A stretch of DNA of 64,000 nt from Prorocentrum cordatum (Eukaryota > Sar > Dinophyceae > Prorocentrales > Prorocentraceae). Under the pieces are notes generated by a model. That model had not been told where the DNA came from and did no database searches. It saw only the letters and a list, made by a program, of their open reading frames with translations. Where the stretch lies: contig CAUYUJ010008557.1 of NCBI GenBank assembly GCA_963575745.1, forward strand, positions 619,636 to 683,635. The letters are read 5' to 3'. Every line of letters begins with the position of its first letter. Within the stretch, counting starts at the first letter, position 1. Both the position numbers and the translations under genes were made by a program. Positions 10,076 to 19,953 of this stretch are shown piece after piece.

Positions 10076-10620
10076 CGCAGCAGCAGACATTCGACGCACC
10101 GGGCGACCCGGACGTGGATATCAGCGACAACGACGACGACGGACCTGGAGACGGGCCACCATCAAAGAGGCAGAGAGCATCACCATCGGCATCAGCGTCA
10201 GTACCAAGCGCATTGGCAGCAACCGCGGGAGCGGCGGTGTCGTCATTGGTGGTGGCTTCGCCACCGCCGCCAGCCCCTCCAGGGCTACCGAGCCCTTCGG
10301 AGGACGAGCCGATGGAGCCAGCGGAGACACTCCAACCCACGCCCCAGCCGAGCGATTGCCAACAGGACCAGGAACCGATGCCTACTACACCACCCGCAGA
10401 GCCGACGACGCCAACAGAGCAGCCACAACCACCTCTACCAATTCCAGCGCAGTCGCTACCGCCGGCGCCGACTCCAGCGACGCTGGGCCCTGCAACGTCG
10501 GCCTTCATAGGATCGACGACGCCGGCGCCTACGCCCGCCGCGGCGAGCTCGAGTCGAAAGGAGAGTCGCAGGCGACTGGGCGCGGCTGAAGCTTCTATAT
10601 TCACCCGACTTGGAGGAAGA
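10076..10620 (+). pseudogene. Copia acidic/proline-rich linker
   Basis: One frame gives a D/E-rich start (DVDISDNDDDGPGDG) followed by a long Pro/Thr/Ala-rich stretch. Low-complexity linkers of this sort commonly separate integrase and RT in Copia polyproteins. No enzymatic motif is seen. Confidence 0.5.
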
Positions 10621-10679
10621 GTCTACCGAGGACCGCCGACACCAAACCCGACGGCAGGTCTACCAGTGGGCGACGACAG

Positions 10680-11379
10680 CGCCGACGACGAGCTTGCGGT
10701 TATGCAGTTAATGCGAGAGGACGAGGACCTGCCGGTCGGATGGGAGCTCGACGGCAAGAGCGCGAAGTTGAACGACACCCACGCCGAGGTCAGCACTAGG
10801 ATCTTGACGCCTCGCGCGAGAGCGGTGTTCATGGAAGGCAAGACGAAGGGTCCGCGGAGTTCTTCGGCAACGTGGCCTGGGAGTTCCACAGGCCGACCGG
10901 AGACGAAGACCCAAATCGTATCCCGATGGCCAAGTGGGTACTGGAGTGGGGCATGGACGACGATGGCATTCCGAGGGCCGAGGCACGATTCGCATGAACG
11001 ACGATGGCACTCCGACGGCTGACACACTCGACGGGAAGGTACTTGCAGCATCACCTGCAGTATCGAGATTTGGACGTCAGTTTACTATGCTATTGGCGGC
11101 GAACAACGGATGGAGACAGGACAGCAGGCGCGGCTGCAGCAGTTCTTTAAGGGCGACCCCAAGAGCGAGCACTCCACGCGAGAGTACCTCGAGACGCCGC
11201 AGACCTCGCGGGCATCGAGCCGAACGCGCTGATGAAGCTCATCACGCCCATGTGCGGACGAGTGGACGCACCGCGACGTTGGTGGCATTGGGCAGTCGAC
11301 GACTTCAAAGCCAGCGGTCTGAAGCAACACCCGCTGGCCCCGTGTCTATTCGTGAGCTGCGACACGGGCGGCAACTGCG
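10680..11379 (+). pseudogene. Copia reverse transcriptase, 5' part (decayed)
   Basis: Contains VSRFGRQFTMLLAANNGWR near 11060-11115, which in the family leads into the first catalytic aspartate. The AFLQG segment is no longer readable. A clear MKLITPMCGRVDAPRRWWHW follows near 11233, then GLKQHPLAPCLFVSCD, the conserved segment before the YVDD box. Frame changes occur between these blocks. The sequence is interrupted at 11379 by a 474-base insert. Confidence 0.65.
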
Positions 11380-11853
11380 TGGTGCTCAACGGTTGATGGA
11401 ACAACGCTTGCAGAGCCACATTAGGAACCTTTGTGTAACATTTTGGCCTTAACTGTGGCCTTAACTGGCGCCTGGCGCTGGATATACAACGTAAACATGA
11501 ACTAGTCGGCCTCCACGGCTTCTTCGTTGGAGGGCGGTCTGTGGAAGTATATGCTGCTGATCGGCTGTTGCTTTGATCAATGCAGTAAAACGGTATTGTA
11601 TGGCCGTGGAACACGTTTTGGGTAGCGTTTCAACCAGCTCTTACACCATTCTCTAACCTGTTCCAACACCTTTGCATTCTCACATGTTGTGCTGCATCCT
11701 TTTCCTTGTTCCTGCATCCTATTCCGATGCCTATGCCTCAGTGGCTCGGCAGTGTGATGATAAGAGGTGCCTTCTCTAGCTACCCTGTGCTCCGTTTGGG
11801 AGTCTTAGGGCTCAGCTGTCACAGCTGTCCGCGCCCTGACTCAAACTCAAAAT
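11380..11853. mobile_element. 474-base insert in the Copia RT
   Basis: A block less GC-rich than its surroundings, with no coding signal, flanked by ACTGCG at 11374-11379 and 11854-11859. Removing the block and one copy of ACTGCG joins CDTGGN to CDGFILLH in frame, as expected for an RT. No terminal inverted repeats or splice-like ends are obvious. It could be a small transposon or an intron-like insert. Confidence 0.55.
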
Positions 11854-12280
11854 ACTGCGACGGTTTCATTTTATTGCACGCGGGCAATGGAGGAGGCGAC
11901 TGCTGGCCCGGAGGCAACTACAGCGCTATCATCGAGGCAGTCAAGAGCAAGTTCAAGTTCCGGAAGTGGATCGAGGGGCACAGGATGGAACATTGCGGAT
12001 CGGACACGCAGTCCAACAGCGCCGAGGTCAACGTCGAGATGCAGACGCGCGCCGCCAACCTCAGACCGATCGCGATCGATCAGGGGAACGGCGGCGGCGA
12101 CCGACCTTTACGCCTATGGAGATTCGACAACTGCGACGATGACTTGGGGCACTTCAGTGGCCGAGTTTCCAAGCGCGCCCACGCGCGTCAGCATCGGTCA
12201 GCAGTCGCCAAGGGCAGCTTCCCGCGGCACGGGGGGCCGGCGAGACGCTCAGGTTCTACAAGCAGAACGCGGACGCAGGG
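11854..12280 (+). pseudogene. Copia reverse transcriptase, 3' part (decayed)
   Basis: Reads CDGFILLHAGNGGGDCW, where the catalytic YVDD-type box should be. The two aspartates have become glycine and asparagine (HAGN at about 11877), so the polymerase is dead. VKSKFKFRKWIEG and NSAEVNVEMQTRAANLRPIA follow, the expected downstream segments. Frame changes follow before RNase H. Confidence 0.6.
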
Positions 12281-12850
12281 CTCAGGATGAAGAAGATCGG
12301 GGAAGTCAATGACAAAGCGTTGGCGGCTATGGCGGACGCAGCTCGGCGAGCGCGTCAAGTCGGATCTAGTCGAGGAGGCTATGTGATTATGGCGCTTCTT
12401 CCTAGAGATCTCAATGGCGTGGATTCGGCTTTCAGCGCCGTCGATGGGAAGTCTTTCAAGCTCGCGAGGCTGGCGAGATCTTCGCTTCACGCAGAATCCC
12501 ATGCAGCGGCGGCAGGGGCGAACGCACTGGAGATCGCGAAGAGGTTCTGGGCGGCCCTCGTCTACGACAACGTGGGCATCAACACCGACGACGGCGCCCG
12601 CGATGCAGGGGAATCAGCACTCGTGGACGATTCCAAGGCACTGCGCGACGCAGCCAAGGAGGAAAGCATCGCCAGCTTCCAGGACAAGCGCACCGGCATC
12701 GAAGTGCTAGCGTTACGAGAGCGGATGGAAGCTACGAAGACGCAGTGGACATGGCTTTCCTTAGCGCCAATGCGCAGACAGACTCGCGAAGTCGGCGGCG
12801 CGGCAGCTATTCGCAGGCAGGCTTCGAGCCGGGCGGCTACTGCTTCGACG
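12281..12850 (+). pseudogene. Copia RNase H domain
   Basis: The best preserved part of the element: about 190 continuous codons. It contains GGYVIMALLPRDLNGVDSAF, LARSSLHAESHAAAAGANAL (with the conserved glutamate), VDDSKALRDAAKEES, DKRTGIEVLALRERM and TQWTWLS. This is the Copia-type RNase H that removes RNA from the RNA-DNA hybrid. The frame is lost just after TQWTWLS; the ensuing segment that would read like AQTADSL is shifted. Confidence 0.7.
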
Positions 12851-13623
12851 CGATCCTACCTGCACCGCGGCCACGAAAACACACCGAGGAAGAGACGCAG
12901 GACATCATCGAGAGGAGCAGACTGGAGACATCATCGGCTACGAGGTCATCCAGATCACCATTCATACAACTGGCAGTCGTCGCAACGTGCGGTCGCATGT
13001 TTGTGGCTACTTACTGGGGGGATTTCGATTGCAACGCCGAGTGCAAGTCTTGCTACGACGAGGTGGTGAAGTGTTCGTGGTTCTCCGGAGGGGCCCGGGG
13101 CGCGCTATCATTCGCGATGGTGGGCATGCTAGTAGATATTCCGGGGACTTACTATTTACTATTGAAGTTCGTGGACCAGTGGGCGCTGCCGCGATCCAGA
13201 TTCAGACGGAATCAAGCGACAAGTTCGAGAAGGCAGCGGAGAAGGAGACGATCAGCAACAACGAAAACAACGACTACAGGTATCATAATATTCGGCTGTG
13301 GACGGTGAGAGTCCAGAGTACCACCTATTGTTTGAAGGCGGCCAGTGGTGGTTCTGTCACAAAATGAACGGGTTCAAGCGAGCAGGCGAGATCACCGTCG
13401 AGATGGAAGAACCCAGTATGCAGCATAACAAGATGAAGCCACCAAGGGATGACAATGCCAAGGCGAGCTTTAGTGTGTGAAGCCACGCACCGCGCAGATT
13501 TGTTATGCGTTCTGTGCCTGGCCAGCTGTTTTTTTCTTGCAGATCATATCAGTGGAATTTCTGTTTTTAAATTTCAAATTCTGGGAGTGACCCTCCCCGC
13601 CGTTTCCTCTACCCTTTGACGAG
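12851..13623 (+). pseudogene. Copia polyprotein C-terminal tail and 3' untranslated region
   Basis: Reads FEPGGYCFDAI and EETQDIIERSRLETSSATRS in one frame, then a Cys-rich and hydrophobic stretch (GGARGALSFAMVGMLVD). A final frame ends at a stop near 13480. The 140 bases before the 3' LTR are AT-richer and non-coding. I do not recognise a function for the hydrophobic tail. Confidence 0.4.
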
Positions 13624-13858
13624 TGTGAAATATGCGCTGTACATCTAGTTGCATGCAGCATAGCAAGAGAATAGCAGAGCGCACACAGCGTTGCAGGCAC
13701 GAGCGGGGGTGCGGCGGGGCTTCCGTCCGCATCGCACTTCGGCCCGGACTTTTACAGGACCCTCGAATCACCAGCGCAGCGGCGTGAAAACATCCAGATG
13801 ATATTCGTTCTCGTTCTTCCTGTTGCCATCAGAGACTTCGAGGGCTTTGGTAAGTTCA
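13624..13858 (+). repeat. 3' LTR
   Basis: A 235-base TGTG...TTCA copy of 3755-3988, about 85 percent identical by eye. A C-run follows immediately. Confidence 0.85.
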
Positions 13859-15424
13859 TGCCCCCCCCCCCGCCTTCCCCCCCTCTCCCCACCCTTCCTC
13901 CCGCTCCTCTTCCGTAGCTTGGTTGGCTCGGGTCACATGCTGTTGCGTGCCGTACGTATGCGAGTTTGCCTCGCAGTGGCCGAGCAACGCTATTCCTGCG
14001 CGCGTTGCGTGGCGGCGTTGCTCGCGGAGGAGATTGGGAATCATGCTGCATACGCGCTGGGCGACTAAACGAACACAGCGGCAAAAGCGGGCGCGCGAGC
14101 CACAGTTACGTCATGCCGCGCCCCACGCATTTCAGCTACGACGTTACGCCATTCCCACACATGATGCCACAATTACGTGATGCTGCGCCCCGCGCCGCGC
14201 TCCCGTGTTCACTTTCAAGACGAAGTTGGCGCCTCTCCTCATCACCCCCGCCATGCTAATATGCACGCCAGCTGTCGGCGATACATAACGCACGCGCTGC
14301 CTACAAGTAAACTGACGGTGTGGACGTAGTACGCACCCAAACACCGAGATCTGCCACTTTCAGCTGCTCTTCCACAAGTCGCGGTGACACTTTTCATGGA
14401 GACAATGTCGTCGTTCTTCTTACCGGCAAATTCCCAGCTCCTGACGCAGCACGCCCTCTGCTCACTGGCGGTCTCTTGCACCTGGTCCCGCTCACGGGTG
14501 GATTTGCCCCAGTGATTCTGCTACCCAGGTGCTGCCCGGATAGCGCAATTAATCTGTCAATTGCCACTACTTCTACTGCCGCCCTGCAGTCTCGCCTCCA
14601 TCCACACGCTCCCCTTCTAGTCCACGCCTCGACGTATCTCGCGTCTGGCTTCGGTTGCGCCTTTCATCCTCTGAACTTCGCTGCCTTTACTGCTCCTCGT
14701 GTTACCCCCACCATTTGCATGCCCCCGCGTACTTGCCTTACCCAGATTCATTCCCTCTGCCTTTCCTCCATGACTCCGGCTTCGAGGCCGAGCTTTCCTT
14801 CTTCGTGGCGCGTTTCGGACGAGGCCTGGTCGACGTGGCGTGCTACCTCCAGTCAAAGCGCCAGCTGTAGACTCCGCCGCCTCGCCACCGAGGCAACCAG
14901 CAGCACCCACTGGCGGACTGTGCGCCGCTGGGCGCCGCGTGCAGCGAGGGACGCCCCGCCCGCGGGCCCTCCCTGTGCTCTCCACAACGCCAGGGTCGGG
15001 GTCGGGGCGCCCAGATCGACGCCGTTGCCGTACGTCGCGAACTTGCCCGACGAGACTCCGCTGGTGCTCGCCACCCCCCGTGCAGCCAGCCTCTCGGAAC
15101 GGCACCTGCGGCCCTCCTGCTGCGCAGCCTGCACCTGTCAGCCCTGCTCCCCGGCCACCTCCTCCGACATCTCCCCCAGGGGTGCCGAGGGCTCCCCGGC
15201 CGCGCAGCCTGCGAGTGCTGAGGACGACCGACCCTCCACCTGCTGGTGGCGGGGCGCCCCAGTATCCCACCGACCGCAGGTGTGTTGTGAGCTCGTGCCA
15301 CCCCCAGCGGCCCCTGCTGCCGTGCCAAGTCGCAGCACTCGGCGACGGCGGCCTCGACCTCCTCGAGCACCGAACGCCGCTGCTCGTCTCGCGTGAGCCC
15401 GGAGGCGACTGACTCCGCACAGTC
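13859..15424. other. Unassigned region between the two retroelements
   Basis: Starts with a C-run (13860-13910). Frames longer than 300 codons are open on both strands between 14.3 and 15.5 kb, but they overlap and are driven by GC content. One short plus-frame segment near 14770-14865 looks protein-like (FEAELSFFVARFGRGLVDVA). No domain is recognised. Confidence 0.35.
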
Positions 15425-15556
15425 GTTGGCTCCTCCTCCTGCTCCTCCTCCTTGTCCTCCTCCTCCTCCTCTTCCTCCTCCTTCTCCTCCTCCCTCTCAC
15501 TTCCTACCTCCCACCTCTTCCTACCTCCCACCTCCTCCTCCTCCTTCTCCTCCTCC
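15425..15556 (+). repeat. (TCC)n pyrimidine tract
   Basis: Imperfect CTC/TCC triplet run directly upstream of the spliced-leader relic; presumably the genomic target site or a variable 5' leader. Confidence 0.9.
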
Positions 15557-15578
15557 TCCGTTGCCATTTTGGCTCAAG
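15557..15578 (+). other. Dinoflagellate spliced-leader relic
   Basis: TCCGT followed by TGCCATTTTGGCTCAAG matches the 22-nt dinoflagellate spliced leader (consensus DCCGTAGCCATTTTGGCTCAAG) except for one A-to-T change at position 6. Dinoflagellate nuclear mRNAs receive this leader by trans-splicing. Its presence in genomic DNA just before ORF1 implies that the inserted copy was reverse transcribed from a trans-spliced transcript. It is not an SL RNA gene: no GT donor follows (the next bases are AAATTG). Confidence 0.8.
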
Positions 15579-15662
15579 AAATTGAGCGGGCAGCCTGTCG
15601 CAGTGGGCGCTCTCGCGTGTCGTGCGCGAGCGGAACAAAGATTTTCTTCCCAATTTACACCG

Positions 15663-17059
15663 ATGGATGACGTTGATTCTCCGGACCCGTGCGGGCCAGC
15701 GCGAGCGCCCGCCCACCGACTGCGACCGGCAGCGGCGCCACGTGGATCGCAGCCGCAGTGAGGAGCTGGATGAGTCTTCCGGCAGTGAAGCCACGGCAGC
15801 CGCGGCACCGCCGCCGCCAAGCGCCCGCCGCCCCTGCGGTGCCGAGGGCCGGGGAGGCCGCGATGCCAGCGCGGCGGCAGTGGACCCGCTCCATGGGCGT
15901 GCTGACCCGTGGGCTGAAGCACGCGCTGCCACAGGTGGTCGCGCCGCAGCCCCCCATGCCGCGGAAGGGGGGAGCGGCCCTGCCCACGTCGGACCTGCTG
16001 CAAGAGTACCTTGTGGCGCCGCGGGCTCGGAAGGTGTGGCGCAGGCCGCGGCTGCTGCTGCTGGCCTTCCTGCTGCGGCCTCAGGCGCTCGCCCCGGTGC
16101 AGCACCCCAGCCACACGGGCCCTCCCTCGGTGACAGGATCAAGGAGTCCGTCGACCGATTTCCAGCTTCCTGTCCCGAGGACATACGCACTGCCCTGGCG
16201 GACATCCTGAGCAGCACCGAAACCCAGCTGGAGACGGCCTGTCGGTCCGTCACGACCGACTTCCAGACCAAGATCCCCGGCAGTGTCGCAGCGAACGCCG
16301 CCAAGCTGGACGGCAAGATCGGCGAGCTCCACGACGAGATCCACCGGTCTTTCAAACCGGTCGACGCCTCTGCAGCCCAGTAGGAGGTCCTGGCTGGCAA
16401 GGTCCGCGAAATCGAGGAAACGCTCCGCATCGCGGAGCGTGCCGCGGGCCTAACAGACATCGTCTGGCTCTCCGTCTGGGACCACAACCCCGAACCGAAT
16501 TTCTTCACGATCAGCGCCAAGGACGACACAGCTCCAGAGGCAGTGCAGCATACCCTCGGCGCTTGGCTGCAGGCACCGGGACTGCACCTAGAGCACATCC
16601 CCCTCCACGACGCCGGCCCTGGCCGGCGGTTCCATGTCGAGGTACTCGGCGGCGTCGTCAACAATACCCGCGTCCTCGCCTTGGCCCAGGCCCTTAAGCT
16701 CCCGAGCTGGCGTTGGCGGCAGCAGCGCTACCACCGTGGCAGGACCCGCAGGCCCCCTGTGCATCAACCTTGGCCGCTCTCCACGCACTGAGCGGATGGA
16801 GTTCCAGACCAAGCGCTTGGCCCAGACCCTGGAACACAACTACGGCCAGCTTAATTTTGGGGCTAACCGCGGCAAGGGCGAGGTCAATGTCGACCGCATG
16901 CCGATCGCCAGGGTCATCGTCCCGAGCGTCTCCGACGAGCCCTCCAAGATCGAGTGGAAGCGCCTCGAGGCGCAACGTCTCGGCCTCGACTGCGGCCTCG
17001 TTGACGCGGAGTTCCACAAGCTCTTCCGGGACCAGGGCTCCGACGTGCCGTGGTCCTAG
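15663..17059 (+). pseudogene. LINE ORF1 (RNA-binding protein of the element), frameshifted
   Basis: The first ATG after the spliced leader is at 15663 (MDDVDSPDP). The reading then changes frame at least twice. A predicted helical/coiled-coil segment lies near 16230-16440 (KLDGKIGELHDEIHRSF, then a TAG at 16381, then KVREIEETLRIAERA). Conserved C-terminal blocks follow: NFFTISAKDD..., then GPLCINLGRSPRTERMEF, then RMPIARVIVPSVSDEPSKIEW, ending at a TAG at 17057. The last blocks resemble ORF1 C-termini of dinoflagellate LINEs as I remember them. ORF1 proteins bind the element RNA; this one is disabled. Confidence 0.6.
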
Positions 17060-17092
17060 CCGGTATTGGGCCCCCTGGGCGGACGCGTGTAC

Positions 17093-18330
17093 CTTCTGAT
17101 TGTGGTCACTTGGAATGCACATGGCCTATTTTGCTCCTCCCGTGGTAAATAGTGACGCAAGCAAGCTACGCTGCAGAAATTCCTATCAGGAAGGTGCGGT
17201 GGTCATGGTCCAGGAGGCCCACGGCGATGAGGAGCAGCTCAAGGCATGACTCTCGAGCCTGCCGTTTCGATGCACATTCTTTTGCTCGGCCTGTGCCAAC
17301 AGCACTCGTGCTGGCGGCTTGGCCTTCTTGGTCCCGATGGGCATCTTCCAGGCCCCCGTAGAGGACCACATGCGGATGGACGTGGCCGCGTCGCGGCCCT
17401 CCACATTGCGAAGCATCCGGCCACGGTCAACGAGGACCAGCTGGCGTCTTCAACCTACATTTGTTTGTCGTCAGTCGCGCCTCCGCCGACTGACGCACCC
17501 GCAGTAATGCAGCCTGGCCGGCCTCAGCCTGCGGCCGCGCCCCCTTGCGCCTCTCCAGAGTCGCAGGTACGTTGACGCTGCTCCTCGTCTGGTCGCTCCG
17601 GGTGCACAGGGGGGCCGGGGTCGCAATCTGCTGGGCATTCTGCGGCATCCTCTAATCCGCGCTCTTCTACCATAACTTTTTAGGGGCCGACCTAGCGCGT
17701 CGCCCACATCTCCTTCATCATTACGACCATCATCCACATCAACGTCAACTACTTGTCCGGGCGCCCAGGATGACCTTTTTGATCGCCACGCTGGCCGCTG
17801 TCCCGGCCGCGTGGCCGATACGCCGCTGCCACCTCGTGGCTGCCCTCCTGACAATACCTCAGCCCTCACGCTGCTAAACATCCGCAACTCCGACCTGACG
17901 CTCCACGATCAGCGCCGCCAGGCCGGCGAAGTTGAACAAAATCGTGCCTGGGCTTCCGCGTCGCCGCAGCAACGGCTGGTGGTCGTTGGGGGGAACCTCA
18001 ACTTCGACGACGGTGCCCACTTAACATATGAGGACCCGCAGCGGACTCGGCAGCACGAGGCTCGCCGTGACCATGCCGCACCCCGGTTCTGGCAGCAGCT
18101 GCTCGGCCGCTTCATGGAGGTCAAGATCGACTCCCCAACGCATTATGACGTACACCGGTTTGAATCCTCGACGCTGGACCAGCTCAACGTCTCGGTCCCC
18201 ATGCGCGCCTACCTCGCCTCAGACCCAGCCGCACTTTCCGACGGGAAATTCAGCGACCACGGCATCCTCGTATTGGAGCTGTCCAACGCCAAGGCTCCCG
18301 GACGACGAGATTGCCCCATGCCCGAACGGA
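17093..18330 (+). pseudogene. LINE ORF2 endonuclease domain (AP type), frameshifted
   Basis: The endonuclease nicks target DNA to prime reverse transcription. Its family motifs appear in order: VVTWNAHGLF near 17105 (metal-site Asn), VVMVQEAHG near 17199 (Glu), GGNLNFDDG near 17988, and SDHGILVLEL at 18252 (the terminal S-D-H). The first two blocks are in different frames and each soon meets a stop (TAG then TGA). The last two lie in one frame, open from about 17811. A Cys-Ala-Asn-Ser segment near 17300 is also typical of the dinoflagellate family. Catalytic residues seem conserved although the frame is not. Confidence 0.7.
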
Positions 18331-19953
18331 TCTGCAAGGAGCCGCTCTTCGCCACCACACTCGCGAAGGTGATGGCCGTCTCCTGGATGCCCGAGGACCC
18401 GACCGAGGCGTGGAAGATCATGAAAGCCAACATCTCGGTTGCCGCTCGCGCCACGCGCGACGTGCTCACCCGGGAGCTGGACCTGAGCACCAGGGCGTCT
18501 TGTCCAGACGCACGTCCGCTCGTCCTGTGCGCCGCAGCCCGCGCGCGCTGGCGCGAGGGCGGCCGCGTGCTCAGCGTCTTGGTAAATTCTGCCCCGCTGC
18601 TGGCAGATTTCTTCACGTTCTCCGAGGCAGGCGCCGCTCTCTCTGACCAGGCGGGCTTCGCTGCTGCGATCCGCGTGGCGGCCTCCGTGGCCGAGGCCGC
18701 CTCCGCGGAGGCTCCGCCGTGCTCGACCAGGACCGCCAGGCTGCCATGGCGAATTCATCCACGGCTCTGCAGCGCGGCGCCCAGGCATATGGGGCCTTCT
18801 GGAAAGGCAGGGCTGTTCGAGCCGCCCAGAAGGCCCAGCAATGGCGCCCTTTTCCAGGGCGTCCAGGTGTTGGCGGGCATCCTCCAGCCATCGACGCCGC
18901 CAGCCGACGCACCCCCCGCAGGTGCTGGTGCCCCCCCGCCGCTGGCCCCTCCCGCGGCACCAGGAGTGGCTCGCGACCCCGCAGTCATGGCCGCAGCCCT
19001 GCGCGCCCACTGGAAGCTGATTTGCGCGGCCAAGGCGGCGCCAAGTGACGAGATTCAGAATTACCTCCAGTGCCACTTCCCCCGCCTTCCCGACAACCAG
19101 CTGCCGTTGCCGGGCATCGGGGGCGTGGAAAGAGCAGCGCGACGCGCCCGTCCGACGGCGGCCGGACCCGACGGCATACCATTTGCCGCGTGGGCGTGGA
19201 GCGATTCGCAGCCATGCTCGCATGCCCGACAGGCTCCTGGAGCTATTCGCAGCCATGCTCGCCATCATGGGCGGGGCGTTCCCTCTTGAAGGCCTCGACG
19301 CCTCGTGGCTCCAGTTCGCGCCTGTGGGGCATGGCGCCCCGTCGGCGGCGCAGGTGGAGCGGGGCCCTGCCAAGACCAGCCCACTTGCACTCAAGAGCCC
19401 TGGCGCGAAGTTAATGGCGTCGGCGGGCAACGGGCACCTCTCGGTAGTCGCGGAGAGGCACGTCCCGAGCCCGCAGCGCGGCTTCGTCACGGGCCAGAAT
19501 TTCCTGGAGATCGCGTGGCGGCTCGATGCCCAGGCGAGTGTCGCCGCGCTCGACCCCCCAGTGGCCCTCGCCCGCCGCCGCCCGTGCCTCGTCTGCTTCG
19601 ACGTGGCCGCGGCATTTCCCAGCCTGGCATGGGCTTGGCTCTTTGCGGCACTTTCCCAGTTCGGCATCCCAGACTCGTGCGCCCAGTTGATCCGGGCGCT
19701 CTACGACGGGCAGCACTGTTGGACACGCATCGGAGCACGGTCCTTCTACATGTGCCTCGTGCTCTCGGGCGTTGCCCAAGGCTGCCCTCTTTCGGGCACG
19801 CTGTGGGATCTCGCCGCGGCCCAATTCGCGGGGGCGCTGGCCGCCGCTCTAGCTTTGCCTTCGCGCTCACTGGCCAGCCGCCCCACCCCGCGCAGCGCGG
19901 CTGCTCGGTCCTGGCGGGGACGCCGGGCTCGGCGTTTACGCCGACGACATGGG
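18331..19953 (+). pseudogene. LINE ORF2 reverse transcriptase, 5' part
   Basis: A linker is followed by GPDGIPFAAW near 19160 (RT block 1) and RGFVTGQNFLE near 19480. Motif A follows, CFDVAAAFPSLAW, with its catalytic Asp at 19600. GVAQGCPLSG near 19771 is motif B. YADD, the catalytic motif C, is at 19937-19948. Frameshifts occur near 19.2 kb and between motifs B and C (about 19845). The coding sequence is cut right after YADDMG by a 1536-base insert and resumes at 21499. All catalytic aspartates are still present. Confidence 0.75.
19945..19953 (+). repeat. 9-bp target-site duplication, left copy
   Basis: CGACATGGG, identical to 21490-21498, bordering the low-complexity insert. Confidence 0.8.

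Larger units (their letters stand above)
3755..13858 (+). mobile_element. Degenerate Copia-type LTR retrotransposon
   Basis: Two direct repeats of 234 and 235 bases, TGTG...TTCA, flank about 9.6 kb of decayed coding sequence. The order is gag, protease-like region, integrase, reverse transcriptase, RNase H. Integrase before RT is the Ty1/Copia order. A TGG-starting primer-binding site follows the left repeat. The two LTRs are roughly 85 percent identical by eye, which suggests an old insertion. The reading frame is broken by many frameshifts and stops, by a 1.7-kb foldback element in gag and by a 474-base insert in RT, so the copy is dead. Both flanks are C-runs, so any short target duplication cannot be read with certainty. 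Confidence 0.85.

Noticed and set aside
14617-15567. Minus-strand 316-codon gene
   Set aside because: Overlaps an equally long plus-strand frame, starts in the (TCC)n tract and shows no recognisable motif.
15900-16664. Minus-strand frames opposite LINE ORF1 as genes
   Set aside because: The plus strand carries ordered ORF1 blocks; the opposite frames mirror GC-rich codons.
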